Under the pieces are notes generated by a model. It saw only the letters and a list, made by a program, of their open reading frames with translations, ran no database searches and was not told where the DNA came from. This document shows, in pieces, positions 51,057 to 60,429 of a stretch of 64,000 nt of DNA. The position numbers and the translations under genes are program-made. Position 1 is the stretch's first letter. Each line of letters begins with the position of its first letter. This DNA comes from Bacteroidota bacterium (GTDB lineage: Bacteria > Bacteroidota > Bacteroidia > Chitinophagales > Chitinophagaceae), in NCBI GenBank assembly GCA_029555415.1, contig JAKPSI010000037.1, forward strand, positions 62,001 to 126,000, in the 5' to 3' direction.

Positions 51057-52745
51057 ATGAAACTTTTGCTGATATGTGTTTGCTTACCCCTGAGTATGCT
51101 TGCCCAAAACAGGATCTACTTTAATGGTAACATATTTACCGCTGACCCCACCCATCCTTATGCGGAAGCCGTTGCCATCAGGGGTGAAAAATTCGCAGGC
51201 GCGGGTAACCTGTCAGATATGAAAAAAATATTACCTGATGCGGTACTTACTGACCTCCATGGTCAAACGGTCTTACCCGGTTTCGTGGACAGTCACATGC
51301 ATGGCATCAGCGGAGGTCGCGGACTGACCCACCCCAATGTGCAGGATGAACTATTGAGTATCGATTCGCTGTACCGGTATGCGCTTTCCGCATTACAGCA
51401 TCCGGAGCTGATGACAGGAGATGTGATGGTGATGTATGGATTGAATATCGCGACCTGGTCCAGGCTCGACTCCATCATCAGTTTATTCAACAGTGGCGTT
51501 TTCAAGACACAAGCCGTTGCGCTGCGGGGTTCTGACGGACATACCGGTTTCGCCAATCAGGTCATGCTGAAAAGAGCCGGAGTCGATAAAGCGTTCATCG
51601 CATCACTTAAGGGTGATGACCTGAAATATTTCGGACATACGGAAAACGGCGAGCCTAATGGTTTCGTTGCCGAAGACGGATATGGAAAGATCAGTATTGC
51701 GTTCCCAGCTGTACACAACATGCAAGCCGCCGCACTGAAAACAATGGAATACGCGAACGGGCTTGGCATCACGGCCTGGCTGGACCCTTCCGCCGGCAAT
51801 ACTACAAAAGAACAGAGTGAGAATCTGGATGCCTATCAGTGGCTGCAGCAACAACATAAACTCACCGCGCATATCGCGGCCACGATCGTTGCGGAAGCTG
51901 ACAGCGCTGTAACACCCCAGATCGATATGGTCCGCAAACTGCAGAAGAAATACAAGGGTCAGGACCTGAATATCCTGGGTTTTAAAATTTTCGCGGATGG
52001 GGTGATTGAGCACCCTACCCACACCGCATCCCTTTCATTGCCTTACACAGATACAAAGAATGAAGGCGTACTCATGTTCAACCCTGCAAAATTCAAAGCC
52101 TTTGTGACCGAAGCGGACCGACAGCATCTATTGGTGCATGTGCACGCGATCGGCGACAGAGCTGTAACTGAAACATTGAACGGATTTGAAGCCGCACGGA
52201 AAAAGAACGGAAACAATATCCTTCCGCATACCATCACGCACATGCAGATCGTGCAGCCGTCCGATTTCACACGTTTCAAAGCACTGCATGTACTCGCCTC
52301 CCTTCAATTGCTCTGGGCTTTTGGGGATGTGACCACGATCGACATCGTGCAACCCTGCATCGCACCCGCCCTTTTCAAATGGCAATACCCCGCACGCTCA
52401 CTCCTACAGGCCGGAGTAACGATCTGTGGCGCCAGCGACTGGCCGGTCAGTACCGCCAATCCTTTTGAAGCGATCTATAATGCGGAAACAAGAAAAGGCC
52501 CGATGGGTGTGCTGGATCCCTCACAATGCATGCCCCGTATGGCCATGCTGTATGCCTATACCATTGAGTCCGCCAAAGCACTGATGCTGGAAAAAGAGAT
52601 CGGTTCGATCGAAGCGGGAAAATGGGCGGACATGATCATCGTAGACCGTGATGTGCTGACCACCGATGCGGAGAATATGAAAGGAACACAGGTAAAGGAA
52701 ACGATCTTCCGTGGACAAACGGTCTATCACCGCGATCAGCCCTGA
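51057..52745 (+). CDS. Exported amidohydrolase, YtcJ-type
   Basis: A 562-residue protein with a signal peptide (MKLLLICVCLPLSMLAQ) and the YtcJ-type amidohydrolase fold. LPGFVDSHMHGISGG provides the His-x-His metal site. FADGVIEHPT carries the usual bridging region, VHVHAIGDRAV gives further His ligands and CGASDWPVST supplies the catalytic Asp. It hydrolyses an amide or formamide; the substrate is unknown. Its 3' end overlaps that of the convergent VanZ gene by 10 bases. Confidence 0.9.
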   Translation: MKLLLICVCLPLSMLAQNRIYFNGNIFTADPTHPYAEAVAIRGEKFAGAGNLSDMKKILPDAVLTDLHGQTVLPGFVDSHMHGISGGRGLTHPNVQDELLSIDSLYRYALSALQHPELMTGDVMVMYGLNIATWSRLDSIISLFNSGVFKTQAVALRGSDGHTGFANQVMLKRAGVDKAFIASLKGDDLKYFGHTENGEPNGFVAEDGYGKISIAFPAVHNMQAAALKTMEYANGLGITAWLDPSAGNTTKEQSENLDAYQWLQQQHKLTAHIAATIVAEADSAVTPQIDMVRKLQKKYKGQDLNILGFKIFADGVIEHPTHTASLSLPYTDTKNEGVLMFNPAKFKAFVTEADRQHLLVHVHAIGDRAVTETLNGFEAARKKNGNNILPHTITHMQIVQPSDFTRFKALHVLASLQLLWAFGDVTTIDIVQPCIAPALFKWQYPARSLLQAGVTICGASDWPVSTANPFEAIYNAETRKGPMGVLDPSQCMPRMAMLYAYTIESAKALMLEKEIGSIEAGKWADMIIVDRDVLTTDAENMKGTQVKETIFRGQTVYHRDQP

Positions 52746-53257
52746 GTCAATTTTTCGCGTGGCTTGAAGATCAGTCTGACAATGGCATAGAGCAGAAAAC
52801 CGGCAAAACCGCCGGTCGTATTCAGGATCAGGTCGTCCACATCGAAAATACCCAATCCAAAGATCAGCTGCGTGGTTTCGTAACCAAGACTCAGCAGAAA
52901 AACCAGGAATGTCACGGAAAACACATTCCTGAAATACGGAAGCGCAAGCGGGATGAGGAAACCGATCGGAACGAATCCGAGGATATTGCCCCAGATGTTC
53001 ACGACATAAAATTGTTCCGAGACCAGATTTGAGGAAAAAAGTCTGATGTTATAAAATGGATGGAAATTCGCGTTGGCCAGTCCTTCTTTCAGTGAATACT
53101 TCTTGAAATCGGTCAATAAGTGATGCTTGTAATACCGCATCTGGTGCTTGAACAGGATATACCGGGACAAAATGGCCAGACAAGCCAGCAACAGCATGAT
53201 ATACCATTTCCTGTTCGGATTGACACGCTTTGTGTTTTGATCGGGTTTTTGCTCCAT
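52736..53257 (-). CDS. VanZ-family membrane protein
   Basis: A 173-residue protein with four to five membrane segments. The VanZ-type core is NIWGNILGFVPIGFLIP followed by LLSLGYETTQLIFGLGIFDVDDLILNTTGG, with the conserved Glu and Asp residues in helices. The function of the family is unclear; the founding member gives low-level teicoplanin resistance. It is convergent with and overlaps the amidohydrolase gene by 10 bases at the 3' ends. Confidence 0.88.
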   Translation of the reverse strand: MEQKPDQNTKRVNPNRKWYIMLLLACLAILSRYILFKHQMRYYKHHLLTDFKKYSLKEGLANANFHPFYNIRLFSSNLVSEQFYVVNIWGNILGFVPIGFLIPLALPYFRNVFSVTFLVFLLSLGYETTQLIFGLGIFDVDDLILNTTGGFAGFLLYAIVRLIFKPREKLTQG

Positions 53258-53354
53258 AAAAGATCATCAAAAATAGGGGTTCAGCGCGAAGCCCTAAGTT
53301 AATATCCCGCAAAATACAGTCAGCAGTATTTACATCGTTATTCTTCGGTGTGCC

Positions 53355-54440
53355 CTACTTTTTATTCAGTTCATCCGCGATGGCCTCAGTAAGCCCTCCG
53401 GAGGGCAGGTCTTCAGGCAATTGCCAGAACATGACACCCCCTAATTTGTTTTTCCGGACATAGGCCGACTTCGCTTTCACGGAACGCACATCATCAAATG
53501 TGGCGAACCAGCCTTTTGCTTCACTGTAACAGTATGGAGCCTGAACTTTTTTATCCCAGTAAAAACGAAAGCCGGCACTATCGGTCAGCACTTTGCCGAA
53601 GTCACGATAGGAAAGACTTTGACGGAAATGCCCTGACTGATACAAACCATGATTCACCGGCGGAACAGAGTCCCATATCCTGGCATAGAAAGCTGCACCA
53701 ACGATCAGTTTGGAAGGTTCGCATTTCTTTGCCAGCAATTGCTCCACACAATGGCGAACGGATTCCACCGGAATGTCCTTGCCGCCAAGCGGTGAGTGGT
53801 GGCCGGTCACGCGACTGTAGCCGTTCACCAGATCGTACGTCATGAGATTCACGAAATCCACTTCCGGCATCACATTGTCCCAGTCGATCGACGCATCCAC
53901 ATAAGACTTAAAACCACCTGCCGCGAAGCTGAGCTGAAAATCCTTCCCCATTTCTTTGCGCAAACTGCGGACCAATGCGGTGAAATTGTCCTTATCCTGT
54001 GGCGTATATAAATGACCGGGATAACCTTCAATAGCGGGATATTCCCAATCCAGGTCCAGGCCATCAATGCCTGTGCGTCTGAAGAATGCCACAGCCAGTT
54101 TCGAAAAAGATTCACGCTGCGCCGACGTGGAAAACAATGCGGAGCAATAGCCACAACCGCCCCAGCCGCCGATCGACACCATCACTTTCAGGTTGGGATA
54201 ATCCTTTTTCAGCGCTACGATCTGCAGCACGGACCTTTCCTGATTGGAGTCGGCAAAACACAATGTATCACCCCTGACCGGCAAAAAACTGCAGATGATA
54301 TGGGTCAGGCGGCTGACCGGAAATTGCCGGATCGCCGATCCGTTACCGGTATAATACGCGATGACCCGATAAGGTGCTGACTGCTGAGCGGATGCAAAAA
54401 GTGAAAGTCCGAGTAAAAACGAAAAGAAGAACGATCGCAT
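53355..54440 (-). CDS. GH18 chitinase-like glycoside hydrolase
   Basis: A 361-residue exported enzyme of glycoside hydrolase family 18 with a signal peptide (MRSFFFSFLLGLSLFASAQQ). KVMVSIGGWGG is the SxGG motif, and the catalytic block DGLDLDWEYP has the proton donor Glu133. Later blocks are VNLMTYDLVNGY and GVMFWQLPEDLPSG. It would cleave chitin or other GlcNAc-containing glycans. The start at 54440 begins the signal peptide; the longer frame would overlap the divergent gene at 54493. Confidence 0.92.
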   Translation of the reverse strand: MRSFFFSFLLGLSLFASAQQSAPYRVIAYYTGNGSAIRQFPVSRLTHIICSFLPVRGDTLCFADSNQERSVLQIVALKKDYPNLKVMVSIGGWGGCGYCSALFSTSAQRESFSKLAVAFFRRTGIDGLDLDWEYPAIEGYPGHLYTPQDKDNFTALVRSLRKEMGKDFQLSFAAGGFKSYVDASIDWDNVMPEVDFVNLMTYDLVNGYSRVTGHHSPLGGKDIPVESVRHCVEQLLAKKCEPSKLIVGAAFYARIWDSVPPVNHGLYQSGHFRQSLSYRDFGKVLTDSAGFRFYWDKKVQAPYCYSEAKGWFATFDDVRSVKAKSAYVRKNKLGGVMFWQLPEDLPSGGLTEAIADELNKK

Positions 54441-54492
54441 TGGATGGAAGATTATTTTGTTGAGTGGCACGTGAAAGCCTTTAAATTGCATC

Positions 54493-55557
54493 ATGCAATC
54501 TAATCGATTTCTGCTTTACGGCGCAAACGGATATACCGGAGAACTCATCGCCCGATATGCTGCTCAGTACGGACTTGAACCCATAATCGCCGGAAGGGAT
54601 GCGTCGAAGATCCGCCCGCTGGCCGAAAGACTGCAACTGACCTGGCAGGTCATCGACCTGAACAACAAAGATGCTTTGCTGAAAGCATTACGGGAAGTGA
54701 AAGTGGTGCTGCATGCGGCCGGCCCGTTCCGGTATACCGCCAAACAAATGGTGGAAGCCTGTCTGGAGACCGGCACGCACTATCTCGATATCAATGGCGA
54801 TATCTCTGTTTTTGAATTCATCAAACGTTACGATGATAAAGCAAAGCAAGCCGGTGTGATGCTGATGCCCGGTGTGGGTTTTGATGTGGTACCGACAGAT
54901 TGTCTTTCTTTATTACTCCACAAGGCACTCCCGGATGCGGTTTCCCTGAAGCTGGCTTTCGCATCCCTGGGTGGCGGCTTATCGCATGGTACCGCCGTAA
55001 CGATGGCCGATAAACTGGGTGAAGGCGGGGCGCAGCGTATCAGTGGTGAGATCAAAAATGTTCCCCTGGGGCGACATGGCATGACGATCGACTTTGGGAT
55101 GAAACAATTATTCGTGATGAGCATTCCCTGGGGTGATGTATCTACCGCGCATTTCACAACCGGTATTCCGGATATTGAAACCTATACCGGTGTTACGAAG
55201 AATACGTTCCGGATGCTCAAACTGCAGGGACTTTTCAACTGGATCCTGCGCATGCCTGCTGTGCGTGGCTATATCAAAAAGAAGATCGGCCAGAAGCCGG
55301 CCGGGCCATCTGATGAACGGCGTGAAAAAGCGATCGGATTCGTTTGGGGTCAGGCGAAAAATGCAGCGGGAAAGACGGTCAGTGCCAGGCTGACGGGACC
55401 GGAAGGTTATACCCTGACCTTACACAGCAGCTTGCTGGTGATCAGAAAAGTACTGGAAGGAGAAATAAAAACCGGTTATCAAACACCCGCGATAGTGTAT
55501 GGGGAAGACCTGGTGTTGGAAGTGCCGGGTATGAAAAGAGAATGGGTGGAACAATGA
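54493..55557 (+). CDS. Saccharopine dehydrogenase-like oxidoreductase
   Basis: A 354-residue cytoplasmic protein with an N-terminal NAD(P)-binding Rossmann loop (LLYGANGYTGELIARYA). It has the typical trans-acting enoyl reductase/saccharopine dehydrogenase-like blocks: IIAGRDASKI, VLHAAGPFRYTAKQMVEACL, THYLDINGDI and MPGVGFDVVPTDCL. The reaction is not known for this branch. The gene starts 52 bases from the divergent chitinase start. Confidence 0.85.
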   Translation: MQSNRFLLYGANGYTGELIARYAAQYGLEPIIAGRDASKIRPLAERLQLTWQVIDLNNKDALLKALREVKVVLHAAGPFRYTAKQMVEACLETGTHYLDINGDISVFEFIKRYDDKAKQAGVMLMPGVGFDVVPTDCLSLLLHKALPDAVSLKLAFASLGGGLSHGTAVTMADKLGEGGAQRISGEIKNVPLGRHGMTIDFGMKQLFVMSIPWGDVSTAHFTTGIPDIETYTGVTKNTFRMLKLQGLFNWILRMPAVRGYIKKKIGQKPAGPSDERREKAIGFVWGQAKNAAGKTVSARLTGPEGYTLTLHSSLLVIRKVLEGEIKTGYQTPAIVYGEDLVLEVPGMKREWVEQ

Positions 55558-55564
55558 AATTGAT

Positions 55565-55654
55565 ATGCCTGTCAGTTACGCGATATATGGTTCATTAGGC
55601 GTTGTACTTTTCACGGTCTTACTTTATCTGTTAAGCAATAAGAAGAAAGACTGA
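55565..55654 (+). CDS. Possible 29-residue single-helix membrane protein
   Basis: A very short frame encodes MPVSYAIYGSLGVVLFTVLL, continuing to a basic end SNKKKD. This is one clean membrane segment with a positive tail, as real micro-proteins have. It starts 7 bases after the dehydrogenase stop and is followed by a terminator 12 bases later, so it fits inside the transcript. Chance cannot be excluded at this length. Confidence 0.4.
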   Translation: MPVSYAIYGSLGVVLFTVLLYLLSNKKKD

Positions 55655-55666
55655 ATGGTTCAAAAC

Positions 55667-55716
55667 AAAAAAGTTCATGCACAACCTGAATACAGACTGC
55701 GCATGAACTTTTTTTT
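55667..55716. terminator. Bidirectional rho-independent terminator
   Basis: AAAAAAGTTCATGC and GCATGAACTTTTTTTT are perfect 14-base complements around a 20-base loop, with T-runs in both directions. It separates the convergent genes ending at 55557 (or 55654) and 55726. Confidence 0.85.
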
Positions 55717-55725
55717 GGAGAGAGG

Positions 55726-56133
55726 TCAGTCCGCTTCTTCCAGATGGAAATGCTGGTGATGCGCACCGGCAGCGATGTGCAGGGCGAAGCCCAGGATCGC
55801 GGTATCCTTCAGGATGTTGATGAGCGCCATTTGACGCATATCCGGATCACCTGCGTTCATGTAGTTCGGCACATGGAATGCAAGGATGAAGAACAACAGC
55901 AATACCACCAGCAGATAACTGGTAAGTTTCACATACTGGTTGGTGATATAAGAAACCGCCACCAGAATGAAACCGGAACCGAGCAGATAAGCCCATTTGA
56001 TACCGAACGGAAGAAAGACCGGAACATACACGATCATGTCGTGCGGATACTTGAAATAAAATATCCCGAATATGAATAACACGATCGCCAGCATATAAAT
56101 GGCGACCCTTGAGATGATATGGAAATGGCGCAT
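55726..56133 (-). CDS. DoxX-like membrane protein
   Basis: A 135-residue protein with four membrane segments, beginning MRHFHIISRVAIYMLAIVLF, with PVFLPFGIKWAYLLGSGFIL in the middle and ALINILKDTAILGFALHIA near the end. The plan matches the DoxX family of quinone-associated or terpene-linked membrane proteins. The C-terminus is His-rich (GAHHQHFHLEEAD), a possible metal site. The ATG at 56133 is chosen; the longer frame runs into a word tract. Confidence 0.75.
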   Translation of the reverse strand: MRHFHIISRVAIYMLAIVLFIFGIFYFKYPHDMIVYVPVFLPFGIKWAYLLGSGFILVAVSYITNQYVKLTSYLLVVLLLFFILAFHVPNYMNAGDPDMRQMALINILKDTAILGFALHIAAGAHHQHFHLEEAD

Positions 56134-56212
56134 AGCAGGGGTTTTAGTGTCTGGAGAAGGTAGGGAAATAACGGGAAAAAGAATATGACACAGGTCAGGG
56201 TTGTAAATTTTG

Positions 56213-56320
56213 AATGCTGAGTTTTGAATTTTGAATTGCCTTCTAATCAACTGAATAGAATAGAATGGAATGAATCTTAGAAGGGACTACCGACTAGAGA
56301 CTACCGACGAACGACTAACT
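56213..56320. repeat. TTTTGAATTTTGAATT and GACTACCGAC word tracts
   Basis: TGAGTTTTGAATTTTGAATT words (56218-56237) and GGGACTACCGACTAGAGAC words (56283-56312) fill the spacer between the DoxX-like and the DedA-like genes. Confidence 0.55.
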
Positions 56321-56321
56321 T

Positions 56322-56915
56322 CTATCTCCAGATATTGAACCGCAGCCGGAACTTCTTTTCCTGCAACAGTTTACGCCAGTCGATGAACAGCAAGGCTCCG
56401 ATCGTCAGCAACCCAATACTCAGTCCGATGATGGAACGCAAAGAGACCATACCCTTGAGCAGACTTTCAGTATTGGCGGCTGCATATTCGCCCATGTAAA
56501 CTGCAATTGCATCACTGGTCAGTTTACCCAACGTAAATGCGGGAATGATCTGCAACAAACGCATGCGTGCAATACCCCCGGCGATGAATAAGGGCGTGGA
56601 AGGCAGCGGCATCAGCGTATAAAGGAGTATGAACAACTGGCTCTTCCAGGCATTATGCTTCAATTTGTTTCCAAGGAAACGAATGTCATTGTTCTCCCGT
56701 TCATTGAAGATCCGGTCAGAAATGGAAGGAATATATAAGGAGAGAATGGCCCGGCCCAGAATGGAACCCGCCACACCGAATCCAATGACAGGCCATACCG
56801 GCAATCCGAATGTGACCTGAAACAAGATCATGACCGTGAATGCCGGTGGCAGGGGCAACGGCGTGATGTCCATCAGCATGGCACCCATGAAGACTATGAG
56901 ATATTCCCACCACAT
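56322..56915 (-). CDS. DedA/VTT-domain-like membrane protein
   Basis: A 197-residue protein with four to five membrane segments. The block LFILLYTLMPLPSTPLFIAGGIARM matches the re-entrant core of DedA/SNARE-associated (VTT) proteins, and an early VIGFGVAGSILGRAILSLYI is also typical. Such proteins act in lipid or undecaprenyl phosphate transfer across membranes; the substrate here is unknown. The spacer upstream (56916-57112) is AT-rich and shows no gene. Confidence 0.78.
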   Translation of the reverse strand: MWWEYLIVFMGAMLMDITPLPLPPAFTVMILFQVTFGLPVWPVIGFGVAGSILGRAILSLYIPSISDRIFNERENNDIRFLGNKLKHNAWKSQLFILLYTLMPLPSTPLFIAGGIARMRLLQIIPAFTLGKLTSDAIAVYMGEYAAANTESLLKGMVSLRSIIGLSIGLLTIGALLFIDWRKLLQEKKFRLRFNIWR

Positions 56916-57112
56916 GGCAAGTGATCGTTATGAATAGCAAGTAACGAAGAAATAGCCGTAATAAACAGGACGAAAATCAGTTAGCGCATCTATTATTAGC
57001 AGCTAATGGTAGCTACTTATTGGAGCTATTCAATATAAATCACCCACAGAAAGTCATAAGGTCGATCAATCACAAATAAAGTAGTCAACTAAATAATAAT
57101 TGAATTACATTG

Positions 57113-57544
57113 TTACCTTTCATAAACAATATCGCCTCCTAATAGAGTAGCTATATCCCTGAGAATCCGCCATTCCCTGTTGCCTTTATAATAAATAATT
57201 TTCTCATAACTCTTGGGCGAAACCGTGTAACCCCAATCATTGATTTTCTTTAGCCCGTAGGTGCCGCTAAGCGTTACTGTATTGCCCTTTATCGAGGCTA
57301 TCCCAATTACATAAACACCATTAAAATCTGTTGGGTAAGTAATAATTGAATCCCTAATGCTTAAATCTTTCACATAAAAATTTGCCCTAATAAGAATGTC
57401 TTTTAACCGCACATAGACATTCTCTGGATTGCTAACGGTAACAATAATCTTACTATCACCTTCCTTTTGAGCTTTACATCTATAACTGGAAAAAATGGCC
57501 GATATAAAAATTAAAAAGAAGAGTGTTTGTCTTCGATGAAACAT
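57113..57544 (-). CDS. Exported protein of unknown function
   Basis: A 143-residue protein with an N-terminal hydrophobic leader (FFLIFISAIFSSYRC), which could be a signal peptide or an atypical lipobox with Cys23. The mature part is beta-rich (SKIIVTVSNPENVYVRLKDIL, GNTVTLSGTYGL). No family is recognised. Its DNA is more AT-rich than the genes on either side, which suggests recent arrival or weak selection. Confidence 0.55.
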   Translation of the reverse strand: MFHRRQTLFFLIFISAIFSSYRCKAQKEGDSKIIVTVSNPENVYVRLKDILIRANFYVKDLSIRDSIITYPTDFNGVYVIGIASIKGNTVTLSGTYGLKKINDWGYTVSPKSYEKIIYYKGNREWRILRDIATLLGGDIVYER

Positions 57545-57662
57545 GACAATATATTTTCTGTTTTTTTGTTATTTCTAACTATCAGCAATTTGTGTAACTT
57601 AATAAGAATATTAATTTCACACCGGCGACTACAGACTAACGACTAATGACTAAAGACTGCCG

Positions 57663-59870
57663 TTAACTCCAGCTGTATCCATCCTTACGTATCGGCAAAT
57701 TCCTCGGCCGCATACCCGCTGCCGCCAGTGCATTGCACAATGCCGGAGAAACGGTCGGTAACCCGACCTCTCCTACTCCTCCGGGTTCTTCTTTGCTGTC
57801 CACCGTATAGATCTCAACAGGCGGCATTTCATCGAAACGCAGCAGTTCGTAACTATAGAAACCATCTTCAGCCACTTTACCATCCTGCACGGTGATCTCC
57901 CCTTTCAGCACCTGGCTCAGACCAAAGACGATCGCGCCTTCCATCTGATTCCGCAAGCCATCCGGATTGATCACCAATCCACAGTCGATGGCTCCCACGA
58001 TCTTTTTGATCCTGAATTTCTTATCGCCTGTCACTTCGATCTCGATCGCATGTGCGGCATAGGCTCTGGCAAAAATGAATGAGTGTGTCGCGATACCTAC
58101 AAAATGGTTCGGTTCCCGCTTGTCCGTCCAGCCAATCTTTTCCGCGGCCAGTTTCAGTACACCGGCTATACGTTGCGGTTCTTGTTTGACGATCGTACCA
58201 TATTGCCGTACATCAAAAGCAGGTCTGCCTTCCAGCAAAGAAAGCCGGTATGCCAGCGGATCTTTTTTGAGATGCAAGGCGATCTCATCAATGAAGGATT
58301 CGACCGCGAAAGTATTGACACAGATCTCGACCGCGCGTAACCACCCACGATTGATATTGAAATTGACTGACGAGAAACCCGTGCGCACATTCGGCACATC
58401 GTACCAGAAATCCTTATCCGCGCCCCCGAGATTCTCTGCCAGGTTCTTCGTATCCGGACCTTCCGTCATGATGGAAATGGAGGGCCCTGCGATATGATGC
58501 TGCCAGGCCAGCAGTTTTCCGTTCTTATCCAGTTTCGCTTCCAGCTTGTGTACACTGGCGGGACGGAACGCATCGAATCTTGTATCATCCACGCGGTCCC
58601 AGATCACCTGAACCGGTTTATCAAATTGCTGTGCGATCTTCACTACTTCCAGTGCCGGTTCAAAATGCAGTCTCCGGCCAAATCCGCCACCCATCAGCGT
58701 CAGATTGAGTTTGACGTTCTCCTTTTTATATCCGAATTCTTTGATGATGGTATTCACCGCCCAATCCGGCAATTGAAAACCACCCCATAATTCGACCTTA
58801 TCACCATTCACGGCCGCGATACAATTCATCGGCTCGATTGTAGCATGCGCCAGGAAGGGTTCGGAATACTGAGCGGTAAATGTTTCACCCTGTGCCTTGT
58901 CCACATTCCCTTTATCGAACACCTGGATCTGCGGTTTTGATTTCGTTCTTTCCTCCAGCGCTTTGAACAGGCTATCCGTATTTACGCCTTTACCCACGGT
59001 GATATCCCACTGAACGCGGACCAAATCACGGGCTTTCAATGCCGTCCAGCTGTTCGTCGCGATCACCGCTACCCCATCACGGACATGCATCGGTGCCGCC
59101 GTTCCTTTGTACGAAACCACTTTCAGCACATCCTTCATATCCTTCAGGGCAGAATCATCAAAGGATATCAGTTTACCATCCTGCACCGGACAACGCAATA
59201 CCGCGGCATAGACCATACCCGGTACTTTCGTATCCAGTCCGTATTTTGTTTTACCGGTCAGTATATTTTTCAGTCCGGTCCGCTTCTCCGTTTTTCCGAT
59301 GAGCTTGAAATCTTTCGGACTTTTCAATCCCACTTCTGCCGGCACGGGTAAGGCCGCTGCATCACAGACCAGATCGCCATAATTCAGTCGCGCCATGTTA
59401 GCAGTATTGACCACTGTACCATTATCCGCAGCGCATATCTCCGGTTTCACGCCCCAGTGTTTGGCCGCGGCGGAAATGATCATGGCTTTGGCGGTAGCCC
59501 CGGCTTTGCGCAATACATCATACATCTGCATCACACTCTGGCTGCCACCTGTATCGTGTTCGCCTTCTTTCAGTGTACCATACGGCGCGATCTCCACATT
59601 CACATCACGGAGGTCCACATCCAGTTCTTCAGCAAGGATCATGGGCAATGCGGTATCCACCCCCTGACCGGATTCCTGTTTAGCGACGAAGATGGTCACC
59701 TTCCCTTTTTTGTCGATACGCAGATACGCGCTTGGCTGGAAATATTCACAATCAAAGGGCGTTTGTGTGAAGAGCGACTGGCCCGGTAATGAAAATCCGA
59801 TGACGAGCCCGCCGGAAGCCAGCGAACCAAGTTTGATGAAACGGCGGCGGTCGATTGAAGTCTTTTTCAT
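57663..59870 (-). CDS. Molybdenum hydroxylase large subunit (xanthine dehydrogenase/IorB type)
   Basis: A 735-residue molybdopterin-binding subunit. The N-terminus has a twin-arginine export signal (DRRRFIKLGSLASGGLVIGF). Cofactor and active-site blocks include KQESGQGVDTALPMILAEEL, LTLMGGGFGRRLHFEPALE, GAIDCGLVINPDGLRNQMEGA and GVGEVGLPTVSPALCNALAAA, the last with the catalytic Glu. The closest type is isoquinoline 1-oxidoreductase beta subunit; the true substrate is an N-heterocycle or aldehyde. The 2Fe-2S subunit is encoded 21 bases upstream. No FAD subunit or maturation factor adjoins. Confidence 0.92.
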   Translation of the reverse strand: MKKTSIDRRRFIKLGSLASGGLVIGFSLPGQSLFTQTPFDCEYFQPSAYLRIDKKGKVTIFVAKQESGQGVDTALPMILAEELDVDLRDVNVEIAPYGTLKEGEHDTGGSQSVMQMYDVLRKAGATAKAMIISAAAKHWGVKPEICAADNGTVVNTANMARLNYGDLVCDAAALPVPAEVGLKSPKDFKLIGKTEKRTGLKNILTGKTKYGLDTKVPGMVYAAVLRCPVQDGKLISFDDSALKDMKDVLKVVSYKGTAAPMHVRDGVAVIATNSWTALKARDLVRVQWDITVGKGVNTDSLFKALEERTKSKPQIQVFDKGNVDKAQGETFTAQYSEPFLAHATIEPMNCIAAVNGDKVELWGGFQLPDWAVNTIIKEFGYKKENVKLNLTLMGGGFGRRLHFEPALEVVKIAQQFDKPVQVIWDRVDDTRFDAFRPASVHKLEAKLDKNGKLLAWQHHIAGPSISIMTEGPDTKNLAENLGGADKDFWYDVPNVRTGFSSVNFNINRGWLRAVEICVNTFAVESFIDEIALHLKKDPLAYRLSLLEGRPAFDVRQYGTIVKQEPQRIAGVLKLAAEKIGWTDKREPNHFVGIATHSFIFARAYAAHAIEIEVTGDKKFRIKKIVGAIDCGLVINPDGLRNQMEGAIVFGLSQVLKGEITVQDGKVAEDGFYSYELLRFDEMPPVEIYTVDSKEEPGGVGEVGLPTVSPALCNALAAAGMRPRNLPIRKDGYSWS

Positions 59871-59891
59871 GTTGCAATTTGCAGGTGAAGG

Positions 59892-60356
59892 TTATTTGTT
59901 GATCTCTTCGATCGCGATGTGGATCGCTTCGCGGATGCGGTGATAGGTTCCGCAGCGGCAGAGGTTACTGCTCATAACCTGGTCGATCATTTCTTCCGTA
60001 GGCCGTTTGTATTTATTGAGCATACCGGCCGCGGCGATGATCTGTCCGCTCTGGCAATAACCGCATTGCGGCACACCGACCTTCTCCCATGCTTTCTGTA
60101 ACGGATGGGTTCCGTCTTCTGACAATCCTTCAATGGTTGTGATCTTCTTTTTGACGCAGGTAGCAACGGCACGCTGACAGGAATAAACCGCGGCACCATC
60201 CAGCAGTACCATGCAGGCTCCGCAGGAGGCGACACCGCAGCCATACTTGGTCCCGGTCAGTTCCAGTTTATCGCGGAGTACCCATAGCAGGGGCATGTCG
60301 GGGTCCGCATCAACGGTGTATTCCTTGTTGTTGACATTGAGTGTAATGGAAGCCAT
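59892..60356 (-). CDS. Molybdenum hydroxylase 2Fe-2S subunit (IorA type)
   Basis: A 154-residue electron-transfer subunit with two 2Fe-2S sites. The plant-type ferredoxin site uses Cys40, Cys45, Cys48 and Cys60 (CGVASCGACMVL, then YSCQR). The helical site uses the Cys residues of CGYCQSGQI and NLCRCGTY. It hands electrons from the molybdenum subunit encoded 21 bases downstream to an unknown acceptor, possibly a cytochrome since no FAD subunit is present. It lacks its own signal and would be exported with the Tat-tagged partner. Confidence 0.93.
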   Translation of the reverse strand: MASITLNVNNKEYTVDADPDMPLLWVLRDKLELTGTKYGCGVASCGACMVLLDGAAVYSCQRAVATCVKKKITTIEGLSEDGTHPLQKAWEKVGVPQCGYCQSGQIIAAAGMLNKYKRPTEEMIDQVMSSNLCRCGTYHRIREAIHIAIEEINK

Positions 60357-60429
60357 AAAGGTGTTTTGTATGAGTAATTTACGGAAAACAGCTAATAGTT
60401 AGAAGGTAACAGGTAAGGAAAGCTCCTGT

